A DNA stretch of 64,000 nt, from contig NZ_CP107932.1 of assembly GCF_036032445.1 (NCBI RefSeq), forward strand, positions 7,070,501-7,134,500, given 5' to 3'. The DNA comes from Nocardia sp. NBC_00416. GTDB lineage: Bacteria; Actinomycetota; Actinomycetes; Mycobacteriales; Mycobacteriaceae. A program made the position numbers and the translations under genes. The notes below the pieces were generated by a model, which saw nothing but the letters and a program-made list of their open reading frames with translations, had not been told where the DNA came from and searched no databases. Shown here piece by piece: positions 24,014-32,107 of this stretch (the first letter of the stretch is position 1; each line of letters starts with the position of its first letter).

Positions 24014-25138
24014 ATGTCGGAATGTGTGGCGACCAGGAAGGCGTTGAGCGTGGCGCACAAGGCGAGCGACGAGATCGGGGCACGGCCTGCCCGGCGGCGG
24101 GGTCGTGTCCTGCGGCGGGCCGGGTTGGCGGTATCCCTCGGGATCACCACCATGCTCGTTTCCGGCTGCTCGATCGACAATGTGTGGTTGCGGTTCGGCT
24201 GGCCCTCGGGTGTCACCCCGCAGGCCCACCGTATGCGTGAGCTGTGGACGTGGTCGGTGGTCGCGGCCCTCATCATGGGCGTGCTGGTCTGGGGCCTGAC
24301 CTTCTGGACCGTCGTGTTCCACCGCAAGAAGAAGAACTCGCCGGAATTCCCCCGGCAGACCGGCTACAACGTGCCGCTCGAACTCACCTACACCGCGATT
24401 CCGTTCGTGATCATCGCGGTGCTGTTCTACTTCACCGTGGTCGTGCAGAACTATGTGCACGAGAAGGTCGACAACCCGGATGTCGTCGTCGACGTGACGG
24501 CGTTCCAGTGGAACTGGAAATTCGGTTACCGCGACGTCGATCTGAAGAACGGCTTCACCTACAACGGCGTCGACACCGCCCGCGAGGACCTGAACCAGCA
24601 GCAGCTGCAGGAATACGCGGAACGCACCAACGAAGAGGGTCACCCGCAGCCGGGTCCGGTGCACGGCCGTCCCGAGAACGACATCCTCTCGTACCTGCAC
24701 TACAACAAGATCGAGACGATCGGCAGCAGCACCGAGGTGCCCGTCCTGGTCCTCCCGACCGGCAAGGTGATCGAGTTCCAGCTGGCCGCCGCCGATGTCA
24801 TCCACGCGTTCTGGGTTCCGGAGTTCCTGTTCAAACGGGATGTGATGCCGAACCCGAAGGAGAACAACTCCGACAACGTCTTCCAGATCAGTGAGATCGA
24901 CCGAGAAGGCGCGTTCGTGGGCCGCTGCGCGGAAATGTGCGGCACCTTCCACTCGATGATGAACTTCGAGGTCCGGGCTGTCTCGCCGGACAAGTTCCAG
25001 CGCTACATCCAGGCACGGGAATCGGGTATGACCAACGCGGCCGCACTCGAATCCATCGGCGAATCGCCGGTGGCCACCTCGACGCAGCCGTTCAACACCG
25101 ATCGCACGGTCAAAACCGACACCACCGAGAGCAAGTGA
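24014..25138 (+). CDS. ctaC: Cytochrome c oxidase subunit II (lipoprotein)
   Basis: Subunit II of the aa3 oxidase, carrying the CuA centre that receives electrons from QcrC. A lipoprotein signal ends at LVSGC (Cys52). Two membrane helices follow (WSVVAALIMGVLVWGLTFW and AIPFVIIAVLFYFTVVV). CuA ligands are in HAFWVPEF and CAEMCGTFHSMM. There is an insertion of about 40 residues (LNQQQLQEYAERTNEEGHPQ region), as in other Mycobacteriales. The ATG at 24014 is used; GTG 24050 would also keep the signal peptide. It is followed by ctaF after 13 bases. Confidence 0.95.
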   Translation: MSECVATRKALSVAHKASDEIGARPARRRGRVLRRAGLAVSLGITTMLVSGCSIDNVWLRFGWPSGVTPQAHRMRELWTWSVVAALIMGVLVWGLTFWTVVFHRKKKNSPEFPRQTGYNVPLELTYTAIPFVIIAVLFYFTVVVQNYVHEKVDNPDVVVDVTAFQWNWKFGYRDVDLKNGFTYNGVDTAREDLNQQQLQEYAERTNEEGHPQPGPVHGRPENDILSYLHYNKIETIGSSTEVPVLVLPTGKVIEFQLAAADVIHAFWVPEFLFKRDVMPNPKENNSDNVFQISEIDREGAFVGRCAEMCGTFHSMMNFEVRAVSPDKFQRYIQARESGMTNAAALESIGESPVATSTQPFNTDRTVKTDTTESK

Positions 25139-25151
25139 GGGCTGATCTGAG

Positions 25152-25568
25152 ATGAGGATCGAAGCACGGTTGTTCGAACTGCTCACGGCATTCTTCATTC
25201 TCGTGGGCGTCATCTACGGCTTCTTCACCTCCCAGTCGCGGACCGGGATCGAATGGGCCGGTACCACGGCGATCGTCCTCACCGCGGGACTGTCGCTGAT
25301 CATCGGCACCTACTTCCGCTTCGTGGCCCGTCGGCTGGATCTGCGCCCGGAGGACTTCGAGGACGCCGAGATCGTGGACGGCGCCGGTGATCTGGGCTTC
25401 TTCTCGCCCGGCAGCTACTGGCCCATCCTGTTGGCCGGCGCGGCCGCGGTGACCGGCCTGGGCTTCGCCTTCTTCGAGCCCTGGCTGCTCGCGCTCGGTG
25501 TGATCCTGATCCTGACCGCCGCCGGCGGCCTGGTGTTCGAGTACTACCTCGGCCCCGAGAAGCACTGA
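25152..25568 (+). CDS. ctaF: Cytochrome c oxidase subunit IV
   Basis: 138-residue membrane protein of the actinobacterial CtaF type, a small subunit of the aa3 part of the bcc-aa3 supercomplex. Four hydrophobic helices are seen, two before and two after the soluble loop RRLDLRPEDFEDAEIVDGAG. It is in an operon with ctaC, 13 bases downstream. In M. tuberculosis mmpS3 comes next; here an FAD oxidase and repeats follow instead. Confidence 0.94.
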   Translation: MRIEARLFELLTAFFILVGVIYGFFTSQSRTGIEWAGTTAIVLTAGLSLIIGTYFRFVARRLDLRPEDFEDAEIVDGAGDLGFFSPGSYWPILLAGAAAVTGLGFAFFEPWLLALGVILILTAAGGLVFEYYLGPEKH

Positions 25569-25637
25569 ACTGTCCGTCCCGCCTCCAGCGGGTCGGGGCC
25601 GGGGCCCTCGAGACCCCGGTTCTTCACTCCCGCCGGA
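25569..25637 (+). repeat. Family-1 element, copy 2 (truncated)
   Basis: Starts at the ctaF stop: CCCGCCTCCAGCGGG hairpin, GGTCGGGGCC, GGGGCCCTCG, CCCCGGTTCTTCACTCC, and then the element breaks off without its 3' arms. Confidence 0.75.
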
Positions 25638-25906
25638 GTGGACGGGCAGTGTGCACGGACGAGTGCCACACGCAGTCGGCATAACTCGACAGACCCGAGA
25701 TCGCTGGACCTCGGCACAAGCAAAAACCCTGCTGTCCTTTCGGGCAGCAGGGTTTTCTGGTTCCGAGCGACAGCACTCCTTTGGCCGGTCACCCTCCCGC
25801 GGACGCGACCGGCCGGTTTCTGGAGCGAGCGAGCGAAGGCGCGCAGCCACCGATCGACAGAAATAACCACCCTACGACCACCTCTCCGGATGGTCATCGT
25901 TCTGTG
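25638..25906. other. Non-coding stretch between truncated and inverted family-1 copies
   Basis: No gene. It holds the ctaF terminator hairpin (25723-25756) and a loop fragment of the family-1 element (TCTGGAGCGAGCGAGCGAAGG, here at about 25817-25840) on the minus-strand sense. Confidence 0.6.
25723..25756 (+). terminator. Rho-independent terminator of ctaC-ctaF
   Basis: AAAACCCTGCTG pairs with CAGCAGGGTTTT around a 10-base loop, ending in a T-run. It is one of few classical U-tract terminators here, 155 bases past ctaF. Confidence 0.8.
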
Positions 25907-26031
25907 GTCGGGGCACGCCCCGGTTCTGGAGCGACGGAGCGAAGGAGCGCAGCGACTGAGCGGAGGAGTGAAGAACCGGGGTTGACGAGGGCCCCGACCC
26001 GCCCCGCCGAAGGCGGGGCAACAGACACAGC
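25907..26031 (-). repeat. Family-1 element, copy 3
   Basis: Full-length copy on the minus strand that begins exactly at the stop codon of the FAD oxidase gene. It has the leader CTGTGTCTGTTG, the CCCCGCCTTCGGCGGGG hairpin, and both nested arm pairs. Confidence 0.9.
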
Positions 26032-27312
26032 TCAGTCGACCGATTCGTAGCGCATGCTGTTCTCCGAACGGCAGATCTCCTCGATCCCGGTGACGATATC
26101 GCGCAACTGCTCCGAGGGCAGCGCCTGCGGGCGCAGCCGGCAAGTGAAGGTGATCAGGCCGTGGTCGGTGGCGGGCAGGCTGTGCGCCGCGGACTCGGCG
26201 CGCAGATGCGCTGAGCGCACCCCGTAGGTCATGGCGGAGATGACGGTGAAGCAGCCGGTCCGCTCGCGATGCCCGTTGAAGAGATCGTGCAGGCGGTAGA
26301 ACACCGAGGTGTAGTTCGACAGCGGAGCGAAGACACCGACCCGGTAGGCCGCGCCCCGCTCGGAGGAGCTGATCACCGTGTCGGCCAGGTATTCGGCGTC
26401 ACGCAACGTCAGCACCTTGGGTGTGAACATCACCGCGCCCGCGGCGGCGTTGCGGACCGGCATACCGGCCTTCCCTGGAGTGGCCGAAGCGATGGCGCCC
26501 AGCGATTTCCGGGCCCGGCTGCCGACCTCGCGGCGCGCTCGCAGCGACCGGGTGGGTGCGGTGGGGTAGAGGCTGGACCATTGGCCGAAACGCACGGTAC
26601 CGAGTTGCACCTGGCCGGCGCCGACCGGGCGAGAGACCTTGAGCGGGGCGGTATCCACCCAGCGTCCCACCTGCAGCACGGCGTCGCGCGGCCGGCAGAC
26701 CTCGGCATAGGCGTAATCGACGAAACTGTCGAAATCGAGGAAGCGGTGCGAATCGGTGGACAGCCAGGTGTTGTCCTTGTCGACCTGCACGGCGTCGAGG
26801 GTGAGCGCGGTGATGATGCCCGCCCGGCCGCCGGCGCCGAGGATCCGATGGAACCGCTCGGTGTGGTGGGTTCTGCCGCAGGTGCCGATCCGGCCATCCG
26901 TATCGACGTACTCCAGATCGGCGATCTGATCGATGAACAGGCCGTGCCGGTGCGACGCGGTGCTCACGCCGCCGACCGAGGCGAAACCACCCGCGGTGAT
27001 ATCGCGATGATCGCCGACCACGGGTAGGCCCAGGCCGTGCGCGGCCAGCCTGCGGTCGATATCGGACAGGCGCGCGCCTGCCTGCACCCGCACGGTGCGG
27101 CGGCCGAGGTTCAGATCGACGATCGCGTTCATCCGACGCAGCGACACCACCGTCTGCTGATCCGGCAGGTCGAGCCCGCCGTCGGCGGCGGGATCGCCCC
27201 CGTGGACGGTGAGCGGCCTGGAATGGTCCCGGGAATTCCGCACGGTGCGAACGACATCCGCGGTGTCGCGAGGCAGGTACTCGGCGGGGGAAACAAGGTG
27301 CGGCGTGCTCAT
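26032..27312 (-). CDS. FAD-binding (PCMH-type) oxidoreductase
   Basis: A 426-residue flavoprotein with a PCMH/FAD_binding_4-type N-terminal half: RPLTVHGGDPAADGG, VRVQAGARLSDIDRRL, HRDITAGGFASVGGVST and GRAGIITALTLDAV. This fold is used by vanillyl-alcohol-oxidase-type enzymes, including DprE1, but the key C-terminal signatures of a known member are not recognised, so the substrate is unknown. ATG 27312 follows a TAGCTT box by 7 bases. The gene is bracketed by outward-facing family-1 elements and replaces mmpS3 of the M. tuberculosis order. Confidence 0.8.
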   Translation of the reverse strand: MSTPHLVSPAEYLPRDTADVVRTVRNSRDHSRPLTVHGGDPAADGGLDLPDQQTVVSLRRMNAIVDLNLGRRTVRVQAGARLSDIDRRLAAHGLGLPVVGDHRDITAGGFASVGGVSTASHRHGLFIDQIADLEYVDTDGRIGTCGRTHHTERFHRILGAGGRAGIITALTLDAVQVDKDNTWLSTDSHRFLDFDSFVDYAYAEVCRPRDAVLQVGRWVDTAPLKVSRPVGAGQVQLGTVRFGQWSSLYPTAPTRSLRARREVGSRARKSLGAIASATPGKAGMPVRNAAAGAVMFTPKVLTLRDAEYLADTVISSSERGAAYRVGVFAPLSNYTSVFYRLHDLFNGHRERTGCFTVISAMTYGVRSAHLRAESAAHSLPATDHGLITFTCRLRPQALPSEQLRDIVTGIEEICRSENSMRYESVD

Positions 27313-27319
27313 GGCACGA

Positions 27320-27325
27320 AAGCTA
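27320..27325 (-). promoter_or_regulatory. -10 box of the FAD oxidase gene
   Basis: TAGCTT on the minus strand ends 7 bases before the ATG at 27312, with no Shine-Dalgarno between, so a leaderless transcript is likely. Confidence 0.5.
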
Positions 27326-27352
27326 ACCACAGCTGGGCTGCGCTGGCGATAT

Positions 27353-27477
27353 CTGTGTTTATTGCGCCGCCTTCGGCGGCGCGGGTCGGGGCCCTCGTCA
27401 ACCCCGGTTCTTCACTCCGGCGCTCAGTCGCTGCGCTCCTTCACTCCGGCGCTCCAGAACCGGGGCGGGCCCCGACC
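27353..27477 (+). repeat. Family-1 element, copy 4
   Basis: Full-length copy with leader CTGTGTTTATTG, GCCGCCTTCGGCGGC hairpin and both arm pairs. Unlike most copies it does not follow a gene end on its strand; it lies just upstream of the FAD oxidase gene, pointing away. Confidence 0.9.
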
Positions 27478-27810
27478 ATGTAGTAGGCCCTTCTAGGTCT
27501 TGCCGTTCGGGGCCGATACATGCGGTTCGGGCGTCCAGGAACGGGGCGAGCCGAAATCTGGTCGGTTGTAGCCCTCACTTGACTCGGTGTACGGAGGGTG
27601 CGGCCTTTCGCGGAGGGAGGCGGTTGAGGCGCGCGCGAACAGTGATGTAGATCCGGAAGGTGCGGGTTCACCGCGCGACCTGCTCCTTCGTGAGCCGTCT
27701 GAGGCTGGACGCGGGCTGTGCGACGTTCCGCGGAGCGAAACATTCGGGGGCTCACCGGTGCGGACTGCGGGCCGAGGATCGTGAGTTCGGTGCGCGACGC
27801 AACCCCCCGC
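27478..27810. other. Intergenic DNA between two repeat elements
   Basis: 333 bases. No frame with convincing protein, RNA gene or internal repeat was seen. Confidence 0.6.
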
Positions 27811-27965
27811 GTCGAGTTCAGCGAGACACTTAAAGGGTTGAGGCCCGTCCCGGCGTTCAGCCCTCGAAGCGCATGCGCCGCAGGCGCGAGTCTCGAGGGC
27901 TGAACGCCGGGACCAAGGGGGCCTCAACCCCGCGACGCCGCAGGCGGCGCAAATAGACACAGACC
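27811..27965 (-). repeat. Family-2 palindromic element, copy a
   Basis: On the minus strand: leader CTGTGTCTATTTG, GCCGCCTGCGGC hairpin, GTTGAGGCCC arm, then a perfect 18-bp inverted repeat CCGGCGTTCAGCCCTCGA (27850-27867 with 27893-27910) around a GC-rich 25-base loop. It abuts the 25-bp tandem array directly. Confidence 0.9.
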
Positions 27966-28240
27966 TTCGCGTGGGGGCTCACGTCTGGTGTTCGCGTGGG
28001 GGCTCACGTCTGGTGTTCGCGTGGGGGCTCACGTCTGGTGTTCGCGTGGGGGCTCACGTCTGGTGTTCGCGTGGGGGCTCACGTCTGGTGTTCGCGTGGG
28101 GGCTCACGTCTGGTGTTCGCGTGGGGGCTCACGTCTGGTGTTCGCGTGGGGGCTCACGTCTGGTGTTCGCGTGGGGGCTCACGTCTGGTGTTCGCGTGGG
28201 GGCTCACGTCTGGTGTTCGCGTGGGGGCTCACGTCTGGTG
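27966..28240. repeat. Tandem array of eleven 25-bp units
   Basis: Eleven head-to-tail 25-bp units starting TTCGCGTGGGGG and ending CTCACGTCTGGTG, apparently identical, then a degenerate twelfth from 28241. All three plus-strand frames are open because the unit has no stop. There are no spacers, so it is not CRISPR. It lies downstream of the spo0M-like gene (stop at 28327 on the minus strand). Confidence 0.97.
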
Positions 28241-28326
28241 TTCGCGTGCGGGCCCGCCCTCGTGTTCGTGGGTGCGCCCACTTGTCGCCTGCACCCGACT
28301 CTCGCACCGATCCAGCCCGCCGAAAA

Positions 28327-29085
28327 TCACAGCCGGCGCAGCCGCTGCCCGATCACCTCGACCCAGTTCACCTGTTCGAAAGTGGCGAAATCGACGCGGA
28401 TCGCGTCCTGTACGTCACGTCCGGGCGCGAACATCACGGCGCGTTTGTCGGCTTCGATCACCACGTACATGCCGTGCGGGTCGGCGAGGAAGGTCACCTC
28501 GAGCTGGTTCAGGCTCGGAAAGTGCGGCGAGGGGCCGAATTCGATCTCCTGGAAGAACGGCAGTCGATGCGGGATCCGGTCCACTCGGCCCGCTTCCACA
28601 TCGGCGTGCCGCAATACGAAACCCCAGGACTCCACCGCCGTGAGCAGGACATGCTGCGGCGGTAGCGCGCCCACACCGATGGGATCGGTATCGGCGGCGT
28701 CGAACCCGCCGTCCACATCGACCCTGGTCCGCACCGCGACGGCCATCCCGCGCAGGTGTCGTCCGTTGTAGAAGGTGATCGGTGTTTCCCAGGGGGTGTG
28801 CAGTGCGAACTGTCCCTCCAGCGGATATCCGGGCCGCAGTTCGAACGGGCCGAATACCGGTTGCCGCGCGAACGCGATATCGGCCGATCGTTCACCGTCG
28901 TCGTTTTCGTGCTCGACCCGGGTGATCAGCTCGACCGCGACCTCCTCGATCCGCGCCGGGCGGTCGTGGCAGCGCATCCGGATGATGCCGCGCACCGGCT
29001 GTCCGGGCTGCACTCCGGGCGTGCAGAGTTCGGTCTCCACCTCGGCGGTATGCGCGCCGAGCGCCCCCAGCATCGTCCTGAACAT
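28327..29085 (-). CDS. Spo0M-like (arrestin-fold) protein
   Basis: A 252-residue protein of the sporulation-control Spo0M family, which has an N-terminal arrestin-like beta-sandwich: ALGAHTAEVETELCTPGVQP, GQPVRGIIRM, VELITRVEHENDDGE, and WETPITFYNGRHLRGMAVAVRT. In Bacillus Spo0M affects sporulation and cytoskeleton; in actinobacteria the role is not established. ATG 29085 is preceded by GGGAGAG. It is divergent from the toroid-membrane protein gene by 171 bases and followed by a tandem-repeat array and a family-2 element. Confidence 0.88.
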   Translation of the reverse strand: MFRTMLGALGAHTAEVETELCTPGVQPGQPVRGIIRMRCHDRPARIEEVAVELITRVEHENDDGERSADIAFARQPVFGPFELRPGYPLEGQFALHTPWETPITFYNGRHLRGMAVAVRTRVDVDGGFDAADTDPIGVGALPPQHVLLTAVESWGFVLRHADVEAGRVDRIPHRLPFFQEIEFGPSPHFPSLNQLEVTFLADPHGMYVVIEADKRAVMFAPGRDVQDAIRVDFATFEQVNWVEVIGQRLRRL

Positions 29086-29256
29086 CGGCGAATCTCTCCC
29101 TCCGGCCCTGCCCGAGAGTTGTTCCGCCACTCCGGGGTTCATCGGGACAACAGCGTAGACGTAATCGACTGCCCCCGCGTGACTGTCCCGGTAGGGTGGT
29201 CGAAGTCCTTGAGCGCCTGCGGAATCCGGTGTGGAGGGTGCGGGAGGGAGGCCGGT

Positions 29257-30570
29257 GTGTCCAATATCGAGCAGCGGATCGGCTGGGCCGTGGATTGGCT
29301 GCATCGCAGTCAGCTCGGCGATCGGCACGGCGGCGCCGGCTGGGGCTGGGTATCCGATGTACCGCCGAATCCGCAGAACACCGCTGAGGCGGTGGTCGCG
29401 TTGACCGCCGCCGCCTGGCCGGTGCCGCGGGCCGACGAGGTACGTGCGCTGGTGCGGCGCGATGTGGTGGACACCGATAGCGGCGCCTGGGAGTTCCGGT
29501 CGCCGATCGACCTGTCCTGGCGATTGCGGGCGCTGGGCTGCCTGGGTGTCGCGCCCACCGATCCCGCGGTGGTGGGTTGCCTGCGTGAACTGCTGTCCAA
29601 ACGGGACCCCGAGACCCGCGGCTGGCGCTTGTCCGGTCCGGTGGGCCCGGTCTCGCTGACGGCGACCACAGCCGCACTGCACGCGCTGGCGGGCCTGGCC
29701 GCGGCCGACGAGACGGCTGCCGCCGCACTGCTGCAGGGTAGCTCCCTGGTGGTGTCGTTGCTGCTGGACGACGATCCGCGGACGCAGCCGATGTACGCGT
29801 GCGCGCATGCCGCGCTGCTGCTGTCCCGGCCCGAGATCGCCCTGGTGGGAGGTAAACGGGTCGACCGGGTCCGGGCGCTGACGGTGGAGCGGATGCTGGA
29901 CGGCCTGCGCCGGGGGGAGGCACGCGTGGAGGAGGAGCCGTTCCGGCGCGGCACGGTCGCCGACACCTGGCGGCATCTGAGTCTGCATCTCGCGGTGTGC
30001 GCGGTGGTCACCGCCGACGAGCGCGCCGTATTCGACCCCGGTGTGCGCCGGGGGCTGGTGGAACTGCTGGAACTGCAGGAGACGCAGGATCTGTCGGCGG
30101 CGCGCGGCGGTTTCCGCACCTCCACCGAGGGTTTCGTGACCTCCTACGCGACGGTGCAGGGGCTGGAGGCCATGACCGCGGTGCGCCGCATGGTGAGCGA
30201 ACGGGTCAATCCGGCCACGGTTTTCGACATGATCTGCCGGGAGCAGGGCGTGCATCCGAGGGACGCGCAGGAGGTGGTGGGGTTCCAGGGGACGGTCGTG
30301 CTGATGAACAGTCATGCCGGTGCGATGACCCTTGCCGCGGCGGTCCCGGCCGGGGTCACCATCGCGCTGCTGGCCGTGCTGTTCGCCGACGACCTAGGGG
30401 CGGTGGTGAGTCGCTCGCTGGTCGTCTGGGGAACGTTCTTCGTCGCTCTCGGCACCTACACCGGGATCGCGACCCGGCTGCCGTCGGTACCCAAGGGGCG
30501 GACGGCAGCCGCGGTGTTCGCGGCGTTCACCGCGGTGATCCTGCCCGTCGTGACCTTCCTGCTCTCATGA
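29257..30570 (+). CDS. Alpha/alpha-toroid (squalene-cyclase-like) protein with C-terminal membrane helices
   Basis: 437 residues from GTG 29257 (GGGAGGGAGG just upstream). Residues 1-340 are helical repeats resembling prenyltransferase/squalene-cyclase toroids: GGAGWGWVSDVPPNPQNTAE, WRLRALGCLGV, and RGGFRTSTEGFVTSYATVQG. The DXDD protonation motif of true cyclases is not evident, so a binding rather than a cyclase role is likely. Three hydrophobic helices fill about the last 85 residues. The stop overlaps the EamA start (ATGA), so the two are coupled. Function is unknown. Confidence 0.72.
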   Translation: MSNIEQRIGWAVDWLHRSQLGDRHGGAGWGWVSDVPPNPQNTAEAVVALTAAAWPVPRADEVRALVRRDVVDTDSGAWEFRSPIDLSWRLRALGCLGVAPTDPAVVGCLRELLSKRDPETRGWRLSGPVGPVSLTATTAALHALAGLAAADETAAAALLQGSSLVVSLLLDDDPRTQPMYACAHAALLLSRPEIALVGGKRVDRVRALTVERMLDGLRRGEARVEEEPFRRGTVADTWRHLSLHLAVCAVVTADERAVFDPGVRRGLVELLELQETQDLSAARGGFRTSTEGFVTSYATVQGLEAMTAVRRMVSERVNPATVFDMICREQGVHPRDAQEVVGFQGTVVLMNSHAGAMTLAAAVPAGVTIALLAVLFADDLGAVVSRSLVVWGTFFVALGTYTGIATRLPSVPKGRTAAAVFAAFTAVILPVVTFLLS

Positions 30571-31451
30571 AGAAGACCGGGCGCGGTCTGGCACTGTTGA
30601 TCGTGGCGACCAGCCTGTGGGGCGCGTCGAGTGCGGGAATCGCCGGTGTGGGCGCGGCCGGGTTCGCAGCCGCGCCGGTCGCCGCCGGCGGTGCGGCGGC
30701 ACTGCTGGCCGTCGCGGTGCTGCGCGGCACCGCCCCCTGGCGGGACTTCCGGAGCGCGCCAGGGTTGTTCCTGCGGCTCGGGGTCCTCGAGGTGCTGAAT
30801 CTGGTGTGCTACGTGGCCGCGCTGCACATCGGGCCGCTGCCGGTGGTGGTGGCGCTGCATCTCACCGCTCCGGTGCTGATGATCATTACCCAGGTCGTGC
30901 GGGGGCGGCGGTCGATCACGGTGGTGGTGACGGCGGAACTGGTGGCGGTGGGTGCGGCGATCTGGCTGGTGGCCTGGCACCAGTCTGCGGATACGGCACT
31001 CGGGCCGGCGCTGGCCGGATGCGCGCTCGCGGTCGCCAGCGCGGCCTGTGTGGCCGGATTGATCACCCTGGTGGTGCGGGAATCGGCCGATCGGCCCAGT
31101 GGATCGGCTGCCGGGCTGCAGTTGCTCACGGCTTCCGCGCTGGGCGCCCCGCTGCTCGGTTTCGCGGTGGTCACGGGGGCCGGGCCGAGCGCCGGGCAGT
31201 CGCTGGCCCTCGCCGCCATCGGAGCACTGCTGCTGGGGCCGGGGTTCGCCTTCTACTGGCTGGCGCTGCGCGATCTCGACGAAGTGACCGCGGGCTTGGT
31301 GGGTCTCAACGAGGCGGTGGTGGCGACGGCGTCCGGTGCGGTCGTGGTGGGGGCGGATATCACCGTCGCGACCCTGTTGGCTGGAGCTCTGGTGCTCGGC
31401 GCCGTGGGACTGGAACTGGGCGGCCTCGATCGCTTTCGTGCGCCGTCTTGA
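30567..31451 (+). CDS. EamA/DMT-family transporter
   Basis: 294 residues with about ten hydrophobic helices in two repeats, the layout of EamA (DMT) metabolite exporters. The first repeat starts GLALLIVATSLWGASSAGIAG; the second includes LLGPGFAFYWLALRDLDEVT and LNEAVVATASGAVVVG. The substrate is not predictable; relatives export amino acids or purines. It is coupled to the toroid protein by ATGA, and its last 92 bases overlap the 3' end of the convergent trpF-like gene. Confidence 0.88.
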   Translation: MKKTGRGLALLIVATSLWGASSAGIAGVGAAGFAAAPVAAGGAAALLAVAVLRGTAPWRDFRSAPGLFLRLGVLEVLNLVCYVAALHIGPLPVVVALHLTAPVLMIITQVVRGRRSITVVVTAELVAVGAAIWLVAWHQSADTALGPALAGCALAVASAACVAGLITLVVRESADRPSGSAAGLQLLTASALGAPLLGFAVVTGAGPSAGQSLALAAIGALLLGPGFAFYWLALRDLDEVTAGLVGLNEAVVATASGAVVVGADITVATLLAGALVLGAVGLELGGLDRFRAPS

Positions 31452-32085
31452 CGAATCCCGCGCACGCGGTGAAATCCTTGTCCCCCGTATCGGTTTCGAC
31501 GCCGCTGTTCACATCTACGCCGAACGGATGTACCGCGCCGATCGCGTGATCCACATTATCGGCGTTCAGGCCGCCGGCCAGGATCACCGGCCGGCCGATG
31601 AGCGCGAGCTCGTGGACGATACGGGCGCTGACCGACCAGTCATGAGTACGGCCGGTACCGCCGAGCCGATCGGCGGTGCGGGAGTCGAGCAGGATCGCGT
31701 CGCAGTCGGCGGCGATCTCCCGGGCACGGGCGGCCGCGTCGGCGCCGGTGACGTGGACCGCGCGCACGATGGTCCGACCGTGCGCGGCGGAGTGCACGGC
31801 CCGCAGGGTGTCCCGGTCGACCAGTCCGTGGACCTGGATGGTGTCGACGCCGACCCGGTCGGCGAGATCGAGAATGGCGTGGGCGTCCTCGAGATGGGTG
31901 ACCAGGACGCGGTTCACGAACGAGGGGGTGGCCGCGCACAATTCCGCCGCCGCGTCGGCGGACAGGGCATCTTCGCTGTAATGGGTTGTCCCGGAGATGA
32001 ATCCGACGGCATCCGCGCCGGCGCTCACCACCATTTCCAGGTCCTTGCGGGACCGGATACCGCAGATCTTGGCGCGAACCGTCAT
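31360..32085 (-). CDS. trpF: Phosphoribosylanthranilate isomerase-like protein
   Basis: TIM-barrel TrpF homologue of 241 residues that would isomerise phosphoribosylanthranilate in tryptophan synthesis. It keeps the catalytic Cys in KICGI (Cys8), IQVHG, the catalytic Asp in LLDS with GGTG just after, VILAGGLNADNV and GVDVNSGVE. About 26 residues after KDFTACAGFVKTA extend past the usual end and are antisense to the EamA gene. It is far from other trp genes except trpD at 43 kb. TACCAT lies exactly 6 bases before the ATG, so the transcript is probably leaderless. Confidence 0.88.
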   Translation of the reverse strand: MTVRAKICGIRSRKDLEMVVSAGADAVGFISGTTHYSEDALSADAAAELCAATPSFVNRVLVTHLEDAHAILDLADRVGVDTIQVHGLVDRDTLRAVHSAAHGRTIVRAVHVTGADAAARAREIAADCDAILLDSRTADRLGGTGRTHDWSVSARIVHELALIGRPVILAGGLNADNVDHAIGAVHPFGVDVNSGVETDTGDKDFTACAGFVKTAHESDRGRPVPVPRRRAPELQPTGSRR

Positions 32086-32091
32086 CCGACC

Positions 32092-32097
32092 ATGGTA
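32092..32097 (-). promoter_or_regulatory. -10 box of the trpF-like gene
   Basis: TACCAT on the minus strand, 6 bases before the ATG at 32085. It lies in the 22-base gap after plsC, so trpF may have its own leaderless transcript besides readthrough. Confidence 0.5.
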
Positions 32098-32107
32098 CGC
32101 GCCGGGC

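Noticed and set aside
25569..27477. A classical insertion sequence or composite transposon around the FAD oxidase
   Set aside because: No transposase gene or target duplications were seen; only short non-coding repeats flank the gene. Kept as a weaker cassette idea in the findings.
27966..28250. Direct repeats as a CRISPR array
   Set aside because: The units follow each other without spacers, and no cas genes are in the window.
27971..28771. Long plus-strand reading frames through the 25-bp array as a repeat protein
   Set aside because: They exist only because the unit has no stop codon; frames run into the antisense of the spo0M-like gene, and no start signal or protein-like composition is seen.
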